A stretch of 64,000 bases of DNA from Flammeovirga sp. OC4 (lineage in GTDB: Bacteria; Bacteroidota; Bacteroidia; Cytophagales; Flammeovirgaceae): positions 1 to 64,000 of the forward strand of contig NZ_JTAM01000019.1 in NCBI RefSeq assembly GCF_000812565.1, in the 5' to 3' direction. Both the position numbers and the translations under genes were made by a program. This document shows, piece after piece, positions 24,779 through 34,219 of the stretch (position 1 is its first letter; each line of letters starts with the position of its first letter). The notes under the pieces were generated by a model. It worked only from the letters and a program-made list of their open reading frames with translations. It did not search any database and had not been told where the DNA came from.

Positions 24779-27163
24779 ATGTATAAAATATACCTTTCTC
24801 TAGCGATTAGAAATCTGATCAAAAATTATCAGAATACGATGATCAATCTTTTGGGATTGAGTCTTGGATTGGCAAGTACATTGTTTGTTTTTCTTTTTTA
24901 TTTATCAGAAAGCAACTTTGATAATTTCTACAAGGACGACATTTATAGAATGAATTATAAAATGTCTGTATCTGGAGGAAATGCACTTTCAATACCACTC
25001 TGTTCATTTCCTCATGGAACTGCTTATCAAGAGCGTATTGATAATGTTGTGGATCATGCAACGGTCTACCATCAACATTTAATTCCATACCTTTCTATTC
25101 AGAAGGAAAATATTGAAGGAGTAAAGGCAATTGCAGCTGAAAATAATTATCTCCATTTTTTTGATATTCCATTACTAAAAGGAGACAAAAAAAAGGTATT
25201 GAAGGATAAGAATGATATTCTTGTTTCTGAATCATTTTCGAAAAAGTATTTTCATAAAGAGAATCCAATAGGGAAAAGGATAGAATTTAAAAATGATACA
25301 TTTATCATCAATGGAGTTTTTAAAGATTTGCCTTCCAACAGTCATATACAATATGATATTATTTATTCCATAGAATATCTTCGATCAAGATATAATACTT
25401 CTGATTTATGGGAAGGAGCCAATATTTTTAACCTCTATTTGAAGTTCAAACATGATGATAAAATTCCTTCTACATTAGAAAAAATCAACGATTTATTAGT
25501 AGAAAAATTCTCCCCTTTTAGAATAACAAATGAAGCATCATTACAACATATTAGTGAAATTCATTTCAATTCAAAAGACCTGAGTCATGATTTCGTCAAT
25601 ACCCGTTCTTATGAGAGTTTTCTGATCGTTATTACTGTAGGTATCATTATTCTTTCGCTAGCACTTTTCAATTTTATAGTCCTTTACAGTGTTCAGAAAG
25701 ACAATGAAATTACCTCTTTAACTTTAATGAAAATTTTTGGTGCTCATCAAAATGATATCATTAGATCTACTTGCCTGGAAGTAAGTTTGATGATCACGGT
25801 AGCAACAGGTGTTTCTTTCATTTTACTTTATTTCATACTCCCTTTTCTCAATGAACAATTAAATGCGGTGGTTCACATCGGTGACTATATTTACTCAATT
25901 GTTTTCTTCTATTTAATCATTGGAGCCTCATTGAGTATACTACTCAGCTATCTTTCATTGAGAAGGGTAAACACCGTTTCACTCGCTAAGAGTTTAAGTG
26001 GCCAAACTCAACTTTTTTCATCAAAAAATAAAACTGAGAAAGGGTTACTTCTCATACAGTTTCTAATAGTATTTTCTATTGTTTCAATTGGTGTTACCAT
26101 CTACCAACAATATCAGTATCTATTGATATCAGATTATGGATTTGATTATAATAATACATTGGTCCTAAAACTGAATACTAAGAAACAGATACCTCATCAA
26201 AAGTTAGAACTATTGAAAGAGGATATTAATAAGATCAATGGAGTAGAAGATATCATGCTTTCTAATGAAATGATTGGGAAAGGAAAAGGAAAAAATGGTT
26301 CGAGTTTAATCATGGTAAAAGTGGGTGAATCTGAAAAAGATGAATTAGCCTATATTTTACATGCTGATGACAACTATTTAGACTTCTTAGATATCAAGCT
26401 TAAGGAAGGCAACACTTTTGATGAAAATAAACACAAAGCAAATAAGCAATGTATTGTCAACGATGATTTTAAAAGGTTTGATGGATGGGAAGGCATTGGT
26501 AGTATCATAGAACTAGGAGATGAAAAACTTGAAGTAGTGGGTATTATTCAATCATTATCTATTAATGGTTTGATTGAAGAAACAGGACCTATTTTGTTGG
26601 TTACTAATGCTGAAAATGGATGGGATAGAAACTTTTTGAACATCAAGTATAATTCTCAAAATCCAATTGAAATAATTGACAAAGTGGAAAGTATTTGGGA
26701 TCAATTATTCCCAGAAACACATTCTGAACTGTTGTTTTATGATCTAGAACTACAGCAAAACTATACTGCTATTCAAGGACAACAAAAAGCTGGCAGTTTT
26801 TTCGGTATAATATCACTACTCATTGCCATTAGTGGACTTTGGGGAATCACTCGTTTTTCTGTTCTTCAAAGAAAACAGGAAATGAGTATAAGGAAAGTAA
26901 ACGGTGCTTCAAGGCTTGATATCCTGGTACTATTCAATAAAGATTATTTACAATGGATCCTTCTTGCTTTTATTATTTCACTACCCATATCACATTATTT
27001 CTGCTCCCTTTGGTTAATGAATTTCCCAAATAGAATTGCAATTAATTTTGGGATTTGGGGCACACTTGCATTTGGAATTTTATTGATGTCCATTTCCACT
27101 ATTACTATGATATGTTGGAAAGTAATTAACATCAATCCATCTAAGATTTTAAGAGACTTATAA
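24779..27163 (+). CDS. FtsX/MacB-type ABC permease, tandem copy 2
   Basis: A 794-residue paralogue of the preceding gene. It shares the start MYKIYLSLAIRNLIKNYQNT, the first helix LLGLSLGLASTLFVFLF, the mid helices and the terminal block SGLWGITRFSVLQRKQEMSIRKVNGAS ... NPSKILRDL. The periplasmic core regions (about 50-270 and 460-650) differ most from copies 1 and 3, which suggests different substrate or adaptor contacts. The gaps to both neighbours are 2 bases, so the three are translated from one message. Confidence 0.92.
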   Translation: MYKIYLSLAIRNLIKNYQNTMINLLGLSLGLASTLFVFLFYLSESNFDNFYKDDIYRMNYKMSVSGGNALSIPLCSFPHGTAYQERIDNVVDHATVYHQHLIPYLSIQKENIEGVKAIAAENNYLHFFDIPLLKGDKKKVLKDKNDILVSESFSKKYFHKENPIGKRIEFKNDTFIINGVFKDLPSNSHIQYDIIYSIEYLRSRYNTSDLWEGANIFNLYLKFKHDDKIPSTLEKINDLLVEKFSPFRITNEASLQHISEIHFNSKDLSHDFVNTRSYESFLIVITVGIIILSLALFNFIVLYSVQKDNEITSLTLMKIFGAHQNDIIRSTCLEVSLMITVATGVSFILLYFILPFLNEQLNAVVHIGDYIYSIVFFYLIIGASLSILLSYLSLRRVNTVSLAKSLSGQTQLFSSKNKTEKGLLLIQFLIVFSIVSIGVTIYQQYQYLLISDYGFDYNNTLVLKLNTKKQIPHQKLELLKEDINKINGVEDIMLSNEMIGKGKGKNGSSLIMVKVGESEKDELAYILHADDNYLDFLDIKLKEGNTFDENKHKANKQCIVNDDFKRFDGWEGIGSIIELGDEKLEVVGIIQSLSINGLIEETGPILLVTNAENGWDRNFLNIKYNSQNPIEIIDKVESIWDQLFPETHSELLFYDLELQQNYTAIQGQQKAGSFFGIISLLIAISGLWGITRFSVLQRKQEMSIRKVNGASRLDILVLFNKDYLQWILLAFIISLPISHYFCSLWLMNFPNRIAINFGIWGTLAFGILLMSISTITMICWKVININPSKILRDL

Positions 27164-27165
27164 GC

Positions 27166-29520
27166 ATGTATAAAATCTATTTCAAATTAGCTTTTCAGAA
27201 CTTACTGAAAAACTATCAAAATACTACAATCAACCTGCTTGGACTCACTTTGGGTCTAAGCAGTGCTTTATTTATTTTTCTATTTTTTCTTTCGGAAAGT
27301 GGTTATGACAACTTCTATGATAAAGACATTTATAGAACCAACTACAAGTTGTCTACGCCCAATGGAGACCTAAATATGGCAAGAGCCTTCTATATTCATG
27401 GACAAACTATAAAAGAGAAGATTGATAATGTGGATGATTATACTTTTATCGAAGTCCCTTATCGAAATGACATATTGATCAATAAGCAATCAGTAGGAGA
27501 ATACAGTATCAGTGCTGTTGAAAATAGCTTCCTTCACTTTTTTGATGTAGAACTGATACTAGGGGATAAAGAAACAGCACTTAATGATCAAGATGAGGTC
27601 TTAATTTCTGAATCGTTTGCCAATACATTCTTTAAAGATGAAAGTCCATTGAATAAAGAAATTGAGATCCCTGGTTCTACTCGAAAAATTAAGGGTGTAT
27701 TTAAAGATCTTCCGAGCAATAGTAGCTTGCAGTATGACATTTTATGTTCGATGGAACGCTATAAAGCCAATGACAAAAACCTTTATCATTGGGTAGGTTC
27801 AAATCCATTCTTTCTTTATCTCACCTTTAAAAACAAGAATGAAATACCCAATAATCTAGAAAAAATTAATACCCTTTTTGAAAAAGAGTATGCCCCTTTT
27901 GGGATTGGAATGTCCGTTACTTTACAGCCCATTGAAGATATACATTTCCATTCGCATCACCTTCTCTATGATATGCCTAAACTAAGGTCCTATGAGAGTT
28001 TTTTAGTGATCATTTCTACTGGTATCATCATCTTAATATTATCCCTTGTCAACTTTGTAGTACTTTATACTGCTCAGAAAGATGAAGAGATTCAAACACT
28101 TTCTTTAATGAAAATCTATGGTGCACATCACAAAGAAATCCTTATTTCGACCTGTATTGAAATAGGGCTTTTGATTTTAATTTCGATTGGGTTTTCATTA
28201 TTGCCTTTTCACTTTGTACTCTCTTTTATCAATGAAAAATTAAACGCTGTTGTACACTTAAAAGACTATCCTTTAGAAGTACTATTCTTTTACCTAAGCA
28301 TAGGATCAATCCTCATATTGGTATTAAGCTATCTATCATTGAGAGGGGTAAAATCCTTTTCTCTTGCAGAAAGTTTAAGTGGGCAAACACAATTATTTTC
28401 GTCTTATCGATACGGAGACAAAATACTTTTGGTATTGCAATTCTCTACCGTGTTTATCTTGCTTTCCGTCGGGTTTATTGTTCACCAGCAATACCAACAT
28501 CTACTAAAAGCAGATCATGGATTTAGCTATGAAAATATTTTTGCTATCCCGATCTATGCTAGTTCTGAAAAGAGAGATGCCTATAAGGAAGAAATTAAAA
28601 AATTGGTAGGAGTAGAGGACGTGACTTCTTCTCGTGAATTTATTGGTATTGGTAGTAATATTAGTGTTGAGAGTGTTCAATTGGAAGGCTCTGACGAATG
28701 GCATATGGTTTCTAGTTTACATGTTGCTGAAAATTATATGTCCTTCTTTGACATTCAATTAACTGATGGAAATTACTTTGATCCCAATCAAAAACTCCGT
28801 AGTACTGAATGTATTGTGAATAAAGAGTTCATTAAGAAAAACAGTGAGACACAAGTGGGGTCTATTGTAAAATATAATGACACGAATTATAAGGTAATAG
28901 GTATTGTAGATAATCTTGCCATCAGAGGATTAACACAACCTAATGAACCTTTAATTATAATTTCAACAAGAATGTTGGAGTTCTCTTATATCTATGTGAA
29001 ATACTCTACCTCAAAACCATTGGAATTGGCCCAAAAAGTAAGGAATATATGGTTAGAGGAGCATCCTGATTACTTTCTGACGGATGCAATGTTCTATGAT
29101 CAAAGTATTCACCTTGTTTATAAAGAAACAGAAGGACAAAATCAGGCTAGTTTATTCTTCGGGGCAATCACTTTGTTTATCGCGGTAAGTGGACTTTGGG
29201 GGATCACTCGTTATTCTGTTTTACAACGAACGAAAGAGATCAGTATCCGTAGAGTGAACGGTGCTTCTATCCCTCAAATCTTATTATTATTCAATAGAGA
29301 TTATTTGTTGTGGATTCTATTGGCATTTCTTATCGCTATGCCTATCGCTCATTATTACAGTATAGAATGGCTTTCCACTTTCCCGAATAGAATTCAAATT
29401 TATTTCTCTGATTGGTTATTACTTGGTTTAGGAGTTTGTCTGATTTCTGTGATTACAATTACTTCTATTTGTTGGAAGGTTGTGAATACAAACCCATCTG
29501 AGATTTTAAGGGATATATAA
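27166..29520 (+). CDS. FtsX/MacB-type ABC permease, tandem copy 3
   Basis: A 784-residue third paralogue. It starts MYKIYFKLAFQNLLKNYQNT and has first helix INLLGLTLGLSSALFIFLFF. Conserved inner blocks include YTAQKDEEIQTLSLMKIYGAHHKEI, and the end is SGLWGITRYSVLQRTKEISIRRVNGAS ... NPSEILRDI. It has the same domain order as copies 1 and 2 and closes the operon. A hairpin with AAAAGGTGTT/AACACCTTTT follows. No catalytic ATPase is fused, so it depends on the ATPase at 21714. Confidence 0.92.
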   Translation: MYKIYFKLAFQNLLKNYQNTTINLLGLTLGLSSALFIFLFFLSESGYDNFYDKDIYRTNYKLSTPNGDLNMARAFYIHGQTIKEKIDNVDDYTFIEVPYRNDILINKQSVGEYSISAVENSFLHFFDVELILGDKETALNDQDEVLISESFANTFFKDESPLNKEIEIPGSTRKIKGVFKDLPSNSSLQYDILCSMERYKANDKNLYHWVGSNPFFLYLTFKNKNEIPNNLEKINTLFEKEYAPFGIGMSVTLQPIEDIHFHSHHLLYDMPKLRSYESFLVIISTGIIILILSLVNFVVLYTAQKDEEIQTLSLMKIYGAHHKEILISTCIEIGLLILISIGFSLLPFHFVLSFINEKLNAVVHLKDYPLEVLFFYLSIGSILILVLSYLSLRGVKSFSLAESLSGQTQLFSSYRYGDKILLVLQFSTVFILLSVGFIVHQQYQHLLKADHGFSYENIFAIPIYASSEKRDAYKEEIKKLVGVEDVTSSREFIGIGSNISVESVQLEGSDEWHMVSSLHVAENYMSFFDIQLTDGNYFDPNQKLRSTECIVNKEFIKKNSETQVGSIVKYNDTNYKVIGIVDNLAIRGLTQPNEPLIIISTRMLEFSYIYVKYSTSKPLELAQKVRNIWLEEHPDYFLTDAMFYDQSIHLVYKETEGQNQASLFFGAITLFIAVSGLWGITRYSVLQRTKEISIRRVNGASIPQILLLFNRDYLLWILLAFLIAMPIAHYYSIEWLSTFPNRIQIYFSDWLLLGLGVCLISVITITSICWKVVNTNPSEILRDI

Positions 29521-29535
29521 GTACTGTAGAGAATA

Positions 29536-29585
29536 AAAAGGTGTTATTCTATTTTTCAATAAAACAACACCTTTTGAATTACCTT
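29536..29585. terminator. Hairpin between the export operon and a convergent lipoprotein gene
   Basis: AAAAGGTGTT (29536-29545) pairs with AACACCTTTT (29576-29585) across a 30-base loop. It lies between two convergent genes and may serve both. Confidence 0.5.
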
Positions 29586-29610
29586 AATGGTAGTTTGCTT
29601 ACAATAAAAA

Positions 29611-30054
29611 TTACTGCTTTGTGAATGTGTAAGTCTCCTCCGTTTTTTGATCATTCATATCTGTAATCGTTACCGGAATTGAGATTTCACCTTCTGGTAA
29701 AGCTGCCAATGTGATTGGAGTTATTGTCAATACATAAGCTGTAGCTTCTGCCACATCTTCATAGTTTACTCCTAATGTCAAATAAACCACCTGTTGAGCT
29801 TGTGTTGAAGGTGCTTGAGCAAAGTCCATTTCGCCAAAGTTAGGAATCGTCACTTTAAAGCTTTTGATTTTTCCTGGTGCAGCAACACTGATTGCAATCG
29901 TTGAAGTAGAAGTTACGATTCCATCATCAACGCCAGTTACTGTAATGACAGGGGCTGTTAAATCACCAATCATATCCTCTACTTCATCACTTGAACAAGC
30001 AGTAAGTGAACTTAAAAACAACATTGCTAAAAAATAGATAAGGTACTTTTTCAT
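29611..30054 (-). CDS. Small lipoprotein with immunoglobulin-like beta sequence
   Basis: A 147-residue protein with a lipoprotein signal (MKKYLIYFLAMLFLSSLTAC; lipobox LTAC, lipidated C20). The mature part is beta-rich (TAPVITVTGVDDGIVTSTSTIAISVAAPGKIKSFKVTIPNFG ...) and reads like a single Ig-like or cadherin-like domain of Bacteroidota surface lipoproteins. It stands alone on the minus strand between two operons. Function unknown. Confidence 0.75.
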   Translation of the reverse strand: MKKYLIYFLAMLFLSSLTACSSDEVEDMIGDLTAPVITVTGVDDGIVTSTSTIAISVAAPGKIKSFKVTIPNFGEMDFAQAPSTQAQQVVYLTLGVNYEDVAEATAYVLTITPITLAALPEGEISIPVTITDMNDQKTEETYTFTKQ

Positions 30055-30347
30055 AGTTGAAAATTTTCAAAAAATAAGAATAATAAATAGTAAGCATCAA
30101 TTGTTTTGAGCATTTAACTTGATGCTTTATATAATTGAAACTAATAAATAGAATATTTGTTATCAACTAATTAAAAAGCTATTTCTAAAAAAATATAAAT
30201 TGTAATATTAAGTAATATAAAATAGAGGGTTTTCATTCACCTAATCAGTGTGATACAAAATAGTACTTCAAAAAATAAATGCACATAATCTATTTCCATC
30301 ACCTCCTACAACAGCAATGTTCCTCTTAAATTTTTATCAAAAAAAAA
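30055..30347. other. A/T-rich intergenic stretch
   Basis: This is the gap between the lipoprotein start and the recA terminator. I see no open frame with coding character and no repeat of the families found elsewhere. Confidence 0.5.
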
Positions 30348-30379
30348 TACCCTATGCAACGAACTGTACATAGGGTATA
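30339..30379 (-). terminator. Terminator of recA
   Basis: TACCCTATG (30348-30356) pairs with CATAGGGTA (30369-30377). On the minus strand a run of nine U follows. Confidence 0.85.
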
Positions 30380-30426
30380 AGTCAATAAACTATAATTACA
30401 GAAAGAAATATTTCTTTCAATGACGA

Positions 30427-31479
30427 TTATTTTTCTTCTGGAGCAGGAGCTGCCTCTTCTTCTGATGGTGCTTGACCAAATACTTGTACTTTGATCTTCT
30501 CTTCCAATTCTTCCATTAGTTCAGGGTTGTTTTTGATCAACTCTTTTACAGTTTCTCTACCTTGACCTAATTTCGAACCGCTGTATGAGAACCAAGAACC
30601 TGCTTTGTTCACGATTTCAAACTCAACAGCCATATCCAATACCTCACCTGCACGAGAGATACCTTCACCATAAAGGATATCAAACTCAGTTTGTTTGAAA
30701 GGAGGTGCTACTTTGTTCTTTTGTACTTTCACTCTTGTACGGTTACCCGTTACGTTGTCAGCAGATTCTTTGATCGCACCGATACGACGAATATCCAAAC
30801 GTACAGAAGCATAATATTTTAAGGCGTTACCACCAGTTGTTGTTTCAGGGTTACCGAACATCACACCAATTTTCTCACGCAATTGGTTAATGAAGATGGC
30901 CGAACAGTTTGTTTTGCTGATAGCACCAGTGATTTTACGCAATGCTTGAGACATCAAACGAGCGTGAAGACCCATTTTGCTGTCACCCATATCACCTTCT
31001 AATTCCGCTTTTGGTACTAAGGCAGCCACTGAATCGACTACCATTACGTCAATAGCACCTGAACGTACTAATTGTTCTGCAATTTCTAATGCTTGTTCAC
31101 CATGGTCAGGCTGAGCTACAAGAAGACGCTCCATGTCGATACCTAATTTCTCAGCATAGATTTTATCGAAAGCGTGTTCCGCATCGATAAAGGCCGCCAT
31201 ACCACCTTGCTTTTGAGCTTCAGCAATAATGTGTAATGTAAGCGTTGTTTTACCAGAAGATTCAGGACCGTAAATCTCAATGATACGACCTTTTGGTACA
31301 CCACCTACACCCAATGCTAAGTCAAGACCTAATGAACCAGTAGAGATAACGGGTACATCTACCACATTGTCATCTGTCATTTTCATTACAGCTCCTTTAC
31401 CGAACTGCTTTTCTAACTTCGCAATAGTAGTTTCTAGTGCTTTTAATTTTTCTGTGTTTTGACCTTTATCCGCAGCCAT
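30427..31479 (-). CDS. recA: Recombinase A
   Basis: A 350-residue recombinase that forms ATP-dependent filaments on single-stranded DNA for strand exchange. Walker [10 protein letters not shown] is at about 70-78. The E96-equivalent is in [10 protein letters not shown]. Walker B is [12 protein letters not shown]. Loop L1 includes [20 protein letters not shown], and loop L2 reads [26 protein letters not shown]. The acidic C-terminal tail ([13 protein letters not shown]) is typical. It is a monocistronic minus-strand gene with its own promoter and terminator. Confidence 0.98.
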   Translation of the reverse strand: MAADKGQNTEKLKALETTIAKLEKQFGKGAVMKMTDDNVVDVPVISTGSLGLDLALGVGGVPKGRIIEIYGPESSGKTTLTLHIIAEAQKQGGMAAFIDAEHAFDKIYAEKLGIDMERLLVAQPDHGEQALEIAEQLVRSGAIDVMVVDSVAALVPKAELEGDMGDSKMGLHARLMSQALRKITGAISKTNCSAIFINQLREKIGVMFGNPETTTGGNALKYYASVRLDIRRIGAIKESADNVTGNRTRVKVQKNKVAPPFKQTEFDILYGEGISRAGEVLDMAVEFEIVNKAGSWFSYSGSKLGQGRETVKELIKNNPELMEELEEKIKVQVFGQAPSEEEAAPAPEEK

Positions 31480-31552
31480 GATGATTATAATTTAAGTGTG
31501 TAAGTTCTTTTCAATGATCAACAGTAGAAACCTTTTCTCCTTATTGATACTA

Positions 31553-31560
31553 CAAATCTA
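31553..31560 (-). promoter_or_regulatory. Probable -7 box of recA
   Basis: On the minus strand this reads TAGATTTG, matching TAnnTTTG, 73 bases before the recA ATG. The -33 box at the expected spacing is poor. No LexA-type palindrome was seen. Confidence 0.5.
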
Positions 31561-31563
31561 GGG

Positions 31564-31950
31564 GGTAAGAACGTAACATAAATACGTACTTCTAAAAAAT
31601 GTCAGTTTTTTTCAACATTTTCTTCAATATTCATCAAATGTTTCATTTTTAAAACTATTATAGATAAATATTTAAACAAATATAAAATTTAGATTTTATA
31701 AAAACTATTAAAGATCAATATATTATCACAATATTGACATTTAATTAATCAATGATTTAAATTTTAGCAAAATGTAATAACTAATGATTAAGAATTAATC
31801 TAATAAGTACTTTTTGCCCACTATTTTTCATTCGTAAAAGGAAACAGAGAACATAAAAACAGAAGTAAGATTCCTTTGTAATGAAGAAAGGTGAACCATA
31901 ATGGTAAATTTTAAAAAATCACGTTCTAAATCAGTGGATTTGTGGAATAA
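31564..31950. other. A/T-rich intergenic stretch between divergent recA and synthase genes
   Basis: I see no coding frame or repeat of note. The promoter and leader of the synthase begin after 31950. Confidence 0.5.
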
Positions 31951-31953
31951 ATA

Positions 31954-31984
31954 ATTGTTTCAAACAGGCACTTATGTAACTTTG
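31954..31984 (+). promoter_or_regulatory. Promoter of the CBS-domain synthase
   Basis: TTG at 31955-31957, a 19-base spacer and TAACTTTG at 31977-31984 fit the Bacteroidota consensus. The leader would be about 95 bases. Confidence 0.7.
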
Positions 31985-32010
31985 AAGAAATTTGTAGCAT
32001 TGTACAGCAC

Positions 32011-32067
32011 AAGTACCAAGGTAAATGCAATCGGAGTTTTTACCTTTTCTTTTTAATCCTAGTACTT
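32011..32067 (+). promoter_or_regulatory. Leader hairpin resembling an attenuator
   Basis: Nested stems are AAGTAC (32011-32016) with GTACTT (32062-32067), and inside them AAGGTAAA (32018-32025) with TTTACCTT (32039-32046). The inner stem is followed by TTCTTTTT, which gives it the look of an intrinsic terminator inside the leader. Confidence 0.4.
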
Positions 32068-32085
32068 AAAAAGGCAGATACACAC

Positions 32086-33471
32086 ATGAGTAAAACACAA
32101 AATGACCTTATTTCTCTTATTGGAAATACACCTCTCGTAAAGGTTAGAAACATAGATACAGGCAACTGCGAACTTTATTTAAAATTAGAAAACCAAAACC
32201 CAGGTGGGTCAATCAAAGACAGAATTGCTTTGAGTATGATTGAGAATGCTGAGAAAGCAGGAAAAATCAAATCAGGTGATACTTTAATTGAAGCTACAGC
32301 TGGTAATACAGGTTTAGGTTTAGCATTAATTGCTATTCTTAAAGGATACAAATTGATCTTAGTAATACCAGATAAAATGAGTGGCGAGAAAGTGGCTCAT
32401 TTGAAAGCAATGGGAGTAGAGGTGCTTCAAACGAGATCAGATGTGGGTAAAGGACATCCTGAATACTATCAAGATATGGCAAAACGTATCTCCGAGGAAA
32501 AAGGATATTATTATATAGATCAATTCTCAAACCCTGACAACTCGTTGGCACATGAATTGACAACAGGTCCTGAGATTTTATCGCAAATGAATGGTGATGT
32601 TGATGCTGTAGTGGCTGGAGTGGGTTCATCAGGAACAATCTCGGGTATGGCGGCTTTCTTCAAAAAAGCGAATCCATCTACTGAATTAGTATTAGCGGAT
32701 CCTGAAGGTTCAATCTTGAAGGACTACATTGATAAAGGAGAATACGGTGAAGCGGGTTCTTGGTATGTGGAAGGAATCGGCGAGGACTTTATTCCAGAAA
32801 TCGCAGATTTCTCTCTAACTAAGAAAGCGTATTCTATTTCTGATAAAGACAGTTTCAATACGGCTCGTGAAGTATTATTGAAAGAAGGTATCCTTGCAGG
32901 TTCTTCTTCGGGGACATTGATTGCAGCTGCTTTAGAATATTGCCGTGAGCAAACGGAACCTAAAAGAGTAGTGACGTTTGTATGTGATAGCGGTAACAAA
33001 TACTTCTCTAAGTTGTTCAATGATCATTGGATGAAAGAAAAAGGTTTTATCGAAAAAGAAACATTCGGTGACCTTCGTGATTTGATCTCTAATTATTATG
33101 ATAAAGGTGAAGTAGTTACAGCGAGCATTGAGGATACTTTATTGGATGCTTATAAGAAAATGAAGATGTACGATATCTCTCAACTTCCAATCATGGACGG
33201 AGATGAGATATTAGGTATCATCGACGAGTCCGATATATTATTTAGTGTATATGATGATGAATCTGCTTTTGAGCGTTTCGTTGCCGAATACATGACAAGT
33301 AACCTTGTAGTCATCGAATCTTCTGATAGCATCGACAGATTAATGGAGATCTTCAGAGACGGTATGGTTGCGATCTTAGTCAATGGTGGAAAATTCGTAG
33401 GTCTGATCACAAAGATTGACGTATTGAATCACTTAAGACAGCAAACGGCTACTGATAAGGGTAAAGGTTGA
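32086..33471 (+). CDS. Cysteine synthase/cystathionine beta-synthase with CBS domain pair
   Basis: A 461-residue fold-type II PLP enzyme. The catalytic part spans 1-325. The Schiff-base lysine is K44 in PGGSIKDRIAL, the phosphate-binding loop is ATAGNTGLGLA, and the C-terminal cofactor contact is in GILAGSSSGTLI. Residues about 340-455 form two CBS motifs (TASIEDTLLDAYKKMKMYDISQLPIMD ... EYMTSNLVVIESSDSIDRLMEIFRDGMVAILV) that usually bind adenosyl ligands and regulate activity. It acts in sulfur amino-acid metabolism, making cysteine or cystathionine from serine or O-acetylserine; the two cannot be separated by eye. It is a single-gene unit with a structured leader. Confidence 0.92.
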   Translation: MSKTQNDLISLIGNTPLVKVRNIDTGNCELYLKLENQNPGGSIKDRIALSMIENAEKAGKIKSGDTLIEATAGNTGLGLALIAILKGYKLILVIPDKMSGEKVAHLKAMGVEVLQTRSDVGKGHPEYYQDMAKRISEEKGYYYIDQFSNPDNSLAHELTTGPEILSQMNGDVDAVVAGVGSSGTISGMAAFFKKANPSTELVLADPEGSILKDYIDKGEYGEAGSWYVEGIGEDFIPEIADFSLTKKAYSISDKDSFNTAREVLLKEGILAGSSSGTLIAAALEYCREQTEPKRVVTFVCDSGNKYFSKLFNDHWMKEKGFIEKETFGDLRDLISNYYDKGEVVTASIEDTLLDAYKKMKMYDISQLPIMDGDEILGIIDESDILFSVYDDESAFERFVAEYMTSNLVVIESSDSIDRLMEIFRDGMVAILVNGGKFVGLITKIDVLNHLRQQTATDKGKG

Positions 33472-33545
33472 TTTTAAAGAATTAAGAGTTAAGAATGAAG
33501 AATTAAAAATAGCATTCGATCTTAGTTTCTAAAATATATCAATAA

Positions 33546-33587
33546 GGGGTGAGAGGTAATCTAGATATTACTTTTCATCCCTTTTTT
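33546..33587 (+). terminator. Terminator of the CBS-domain synthase
   Basis: GGGTGAGAGGTAAT pairs imperfectly with ATTACTTTTCATCCC and is followed by six T. A near-identical design occurs at 37706-37755. Confidence 0.7.
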
Positions 33588-33599
33588 AGGTTATTTATA

Positions 33600-33860
33600 G
33601 TAGTAGGGATGTTGCACTGCAACGTCCGTCGAACCATCATAAAAAACCACTTTATGGGCCATAATACGAACTATTTTCTTCATTCAAAATATCTCATTTG
33701 TTTGATATATTTCGTGCACCATAGTTAAAACTATGGGCAAGTAATAAGGCAACCTATTCAAGACTAAAGTCTTTAAGGTTGAAAATGAAGTAAACACTTT
33801 AGTGTTTTCGGAATTAGTATCACCTACCCATGACTTCAGTCATGGTGTGCGACACCTTGT
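33600..33860. repeat. Chain of palindromes bounded by inverted hairpin ends
   Basis: The element at about 33712-33855 opens with TCGTGCACCATAG and the palindrome 33719-33736. It ends with the palindrome 33828-33845 followed by TGTGCGA, an inverted relative of the opening. Small hairpins (AGACTAAAGTCT, AACACTTTAGTGTT) lie between. A solitary end is at 105-130. Upstream, GTTGCACTGCAAC near 33612 begins a segment also found near 57204. Confidence 0.65.
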
Positions 33861-34219
33861 TTTTTTTATCGCTACACTTAACAAGAAACACAGAAGCAAA
33901 CTCTTAACAATTACAAACAACAAAGTATACTCTCTAAATCGCTAAAAACGATGTTACAAGGCTGTTCATATTGGTTTCATAATGTAGTAATACAATGTCT
34001 TTGTTCAGGAAATATGAAATCAACAGAAGTTGATCATTCAGTTTTTTGTTATGAGCATATAAAAAGAATAGATATTCACTCTCCAATACGACACCTCTAA
34101 CCATCACTCAAAAAGTAACAATTCTGTAATATAAGAGGCCAATAATTATTCACAGCCTAGTAATATTCGACAACCTACTTTTGCCTCCATAACTTTCAAT
34201 TATCATAACTAAAACCAGA
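33861..34219. other. Intergenic stretch before the second TonB receptor
   Basis: This A/T-rich sequence should contain the promoter of the receptor gene. No clear -33/-7 pair or operator was found. Confidence 0.4.

Noticed and set aside
31480-31600. LexA/SOS box before recA
   Set aside because: No palindrome typical of known LexA sites was seen; only a housekeeping-type -7 box is supported.
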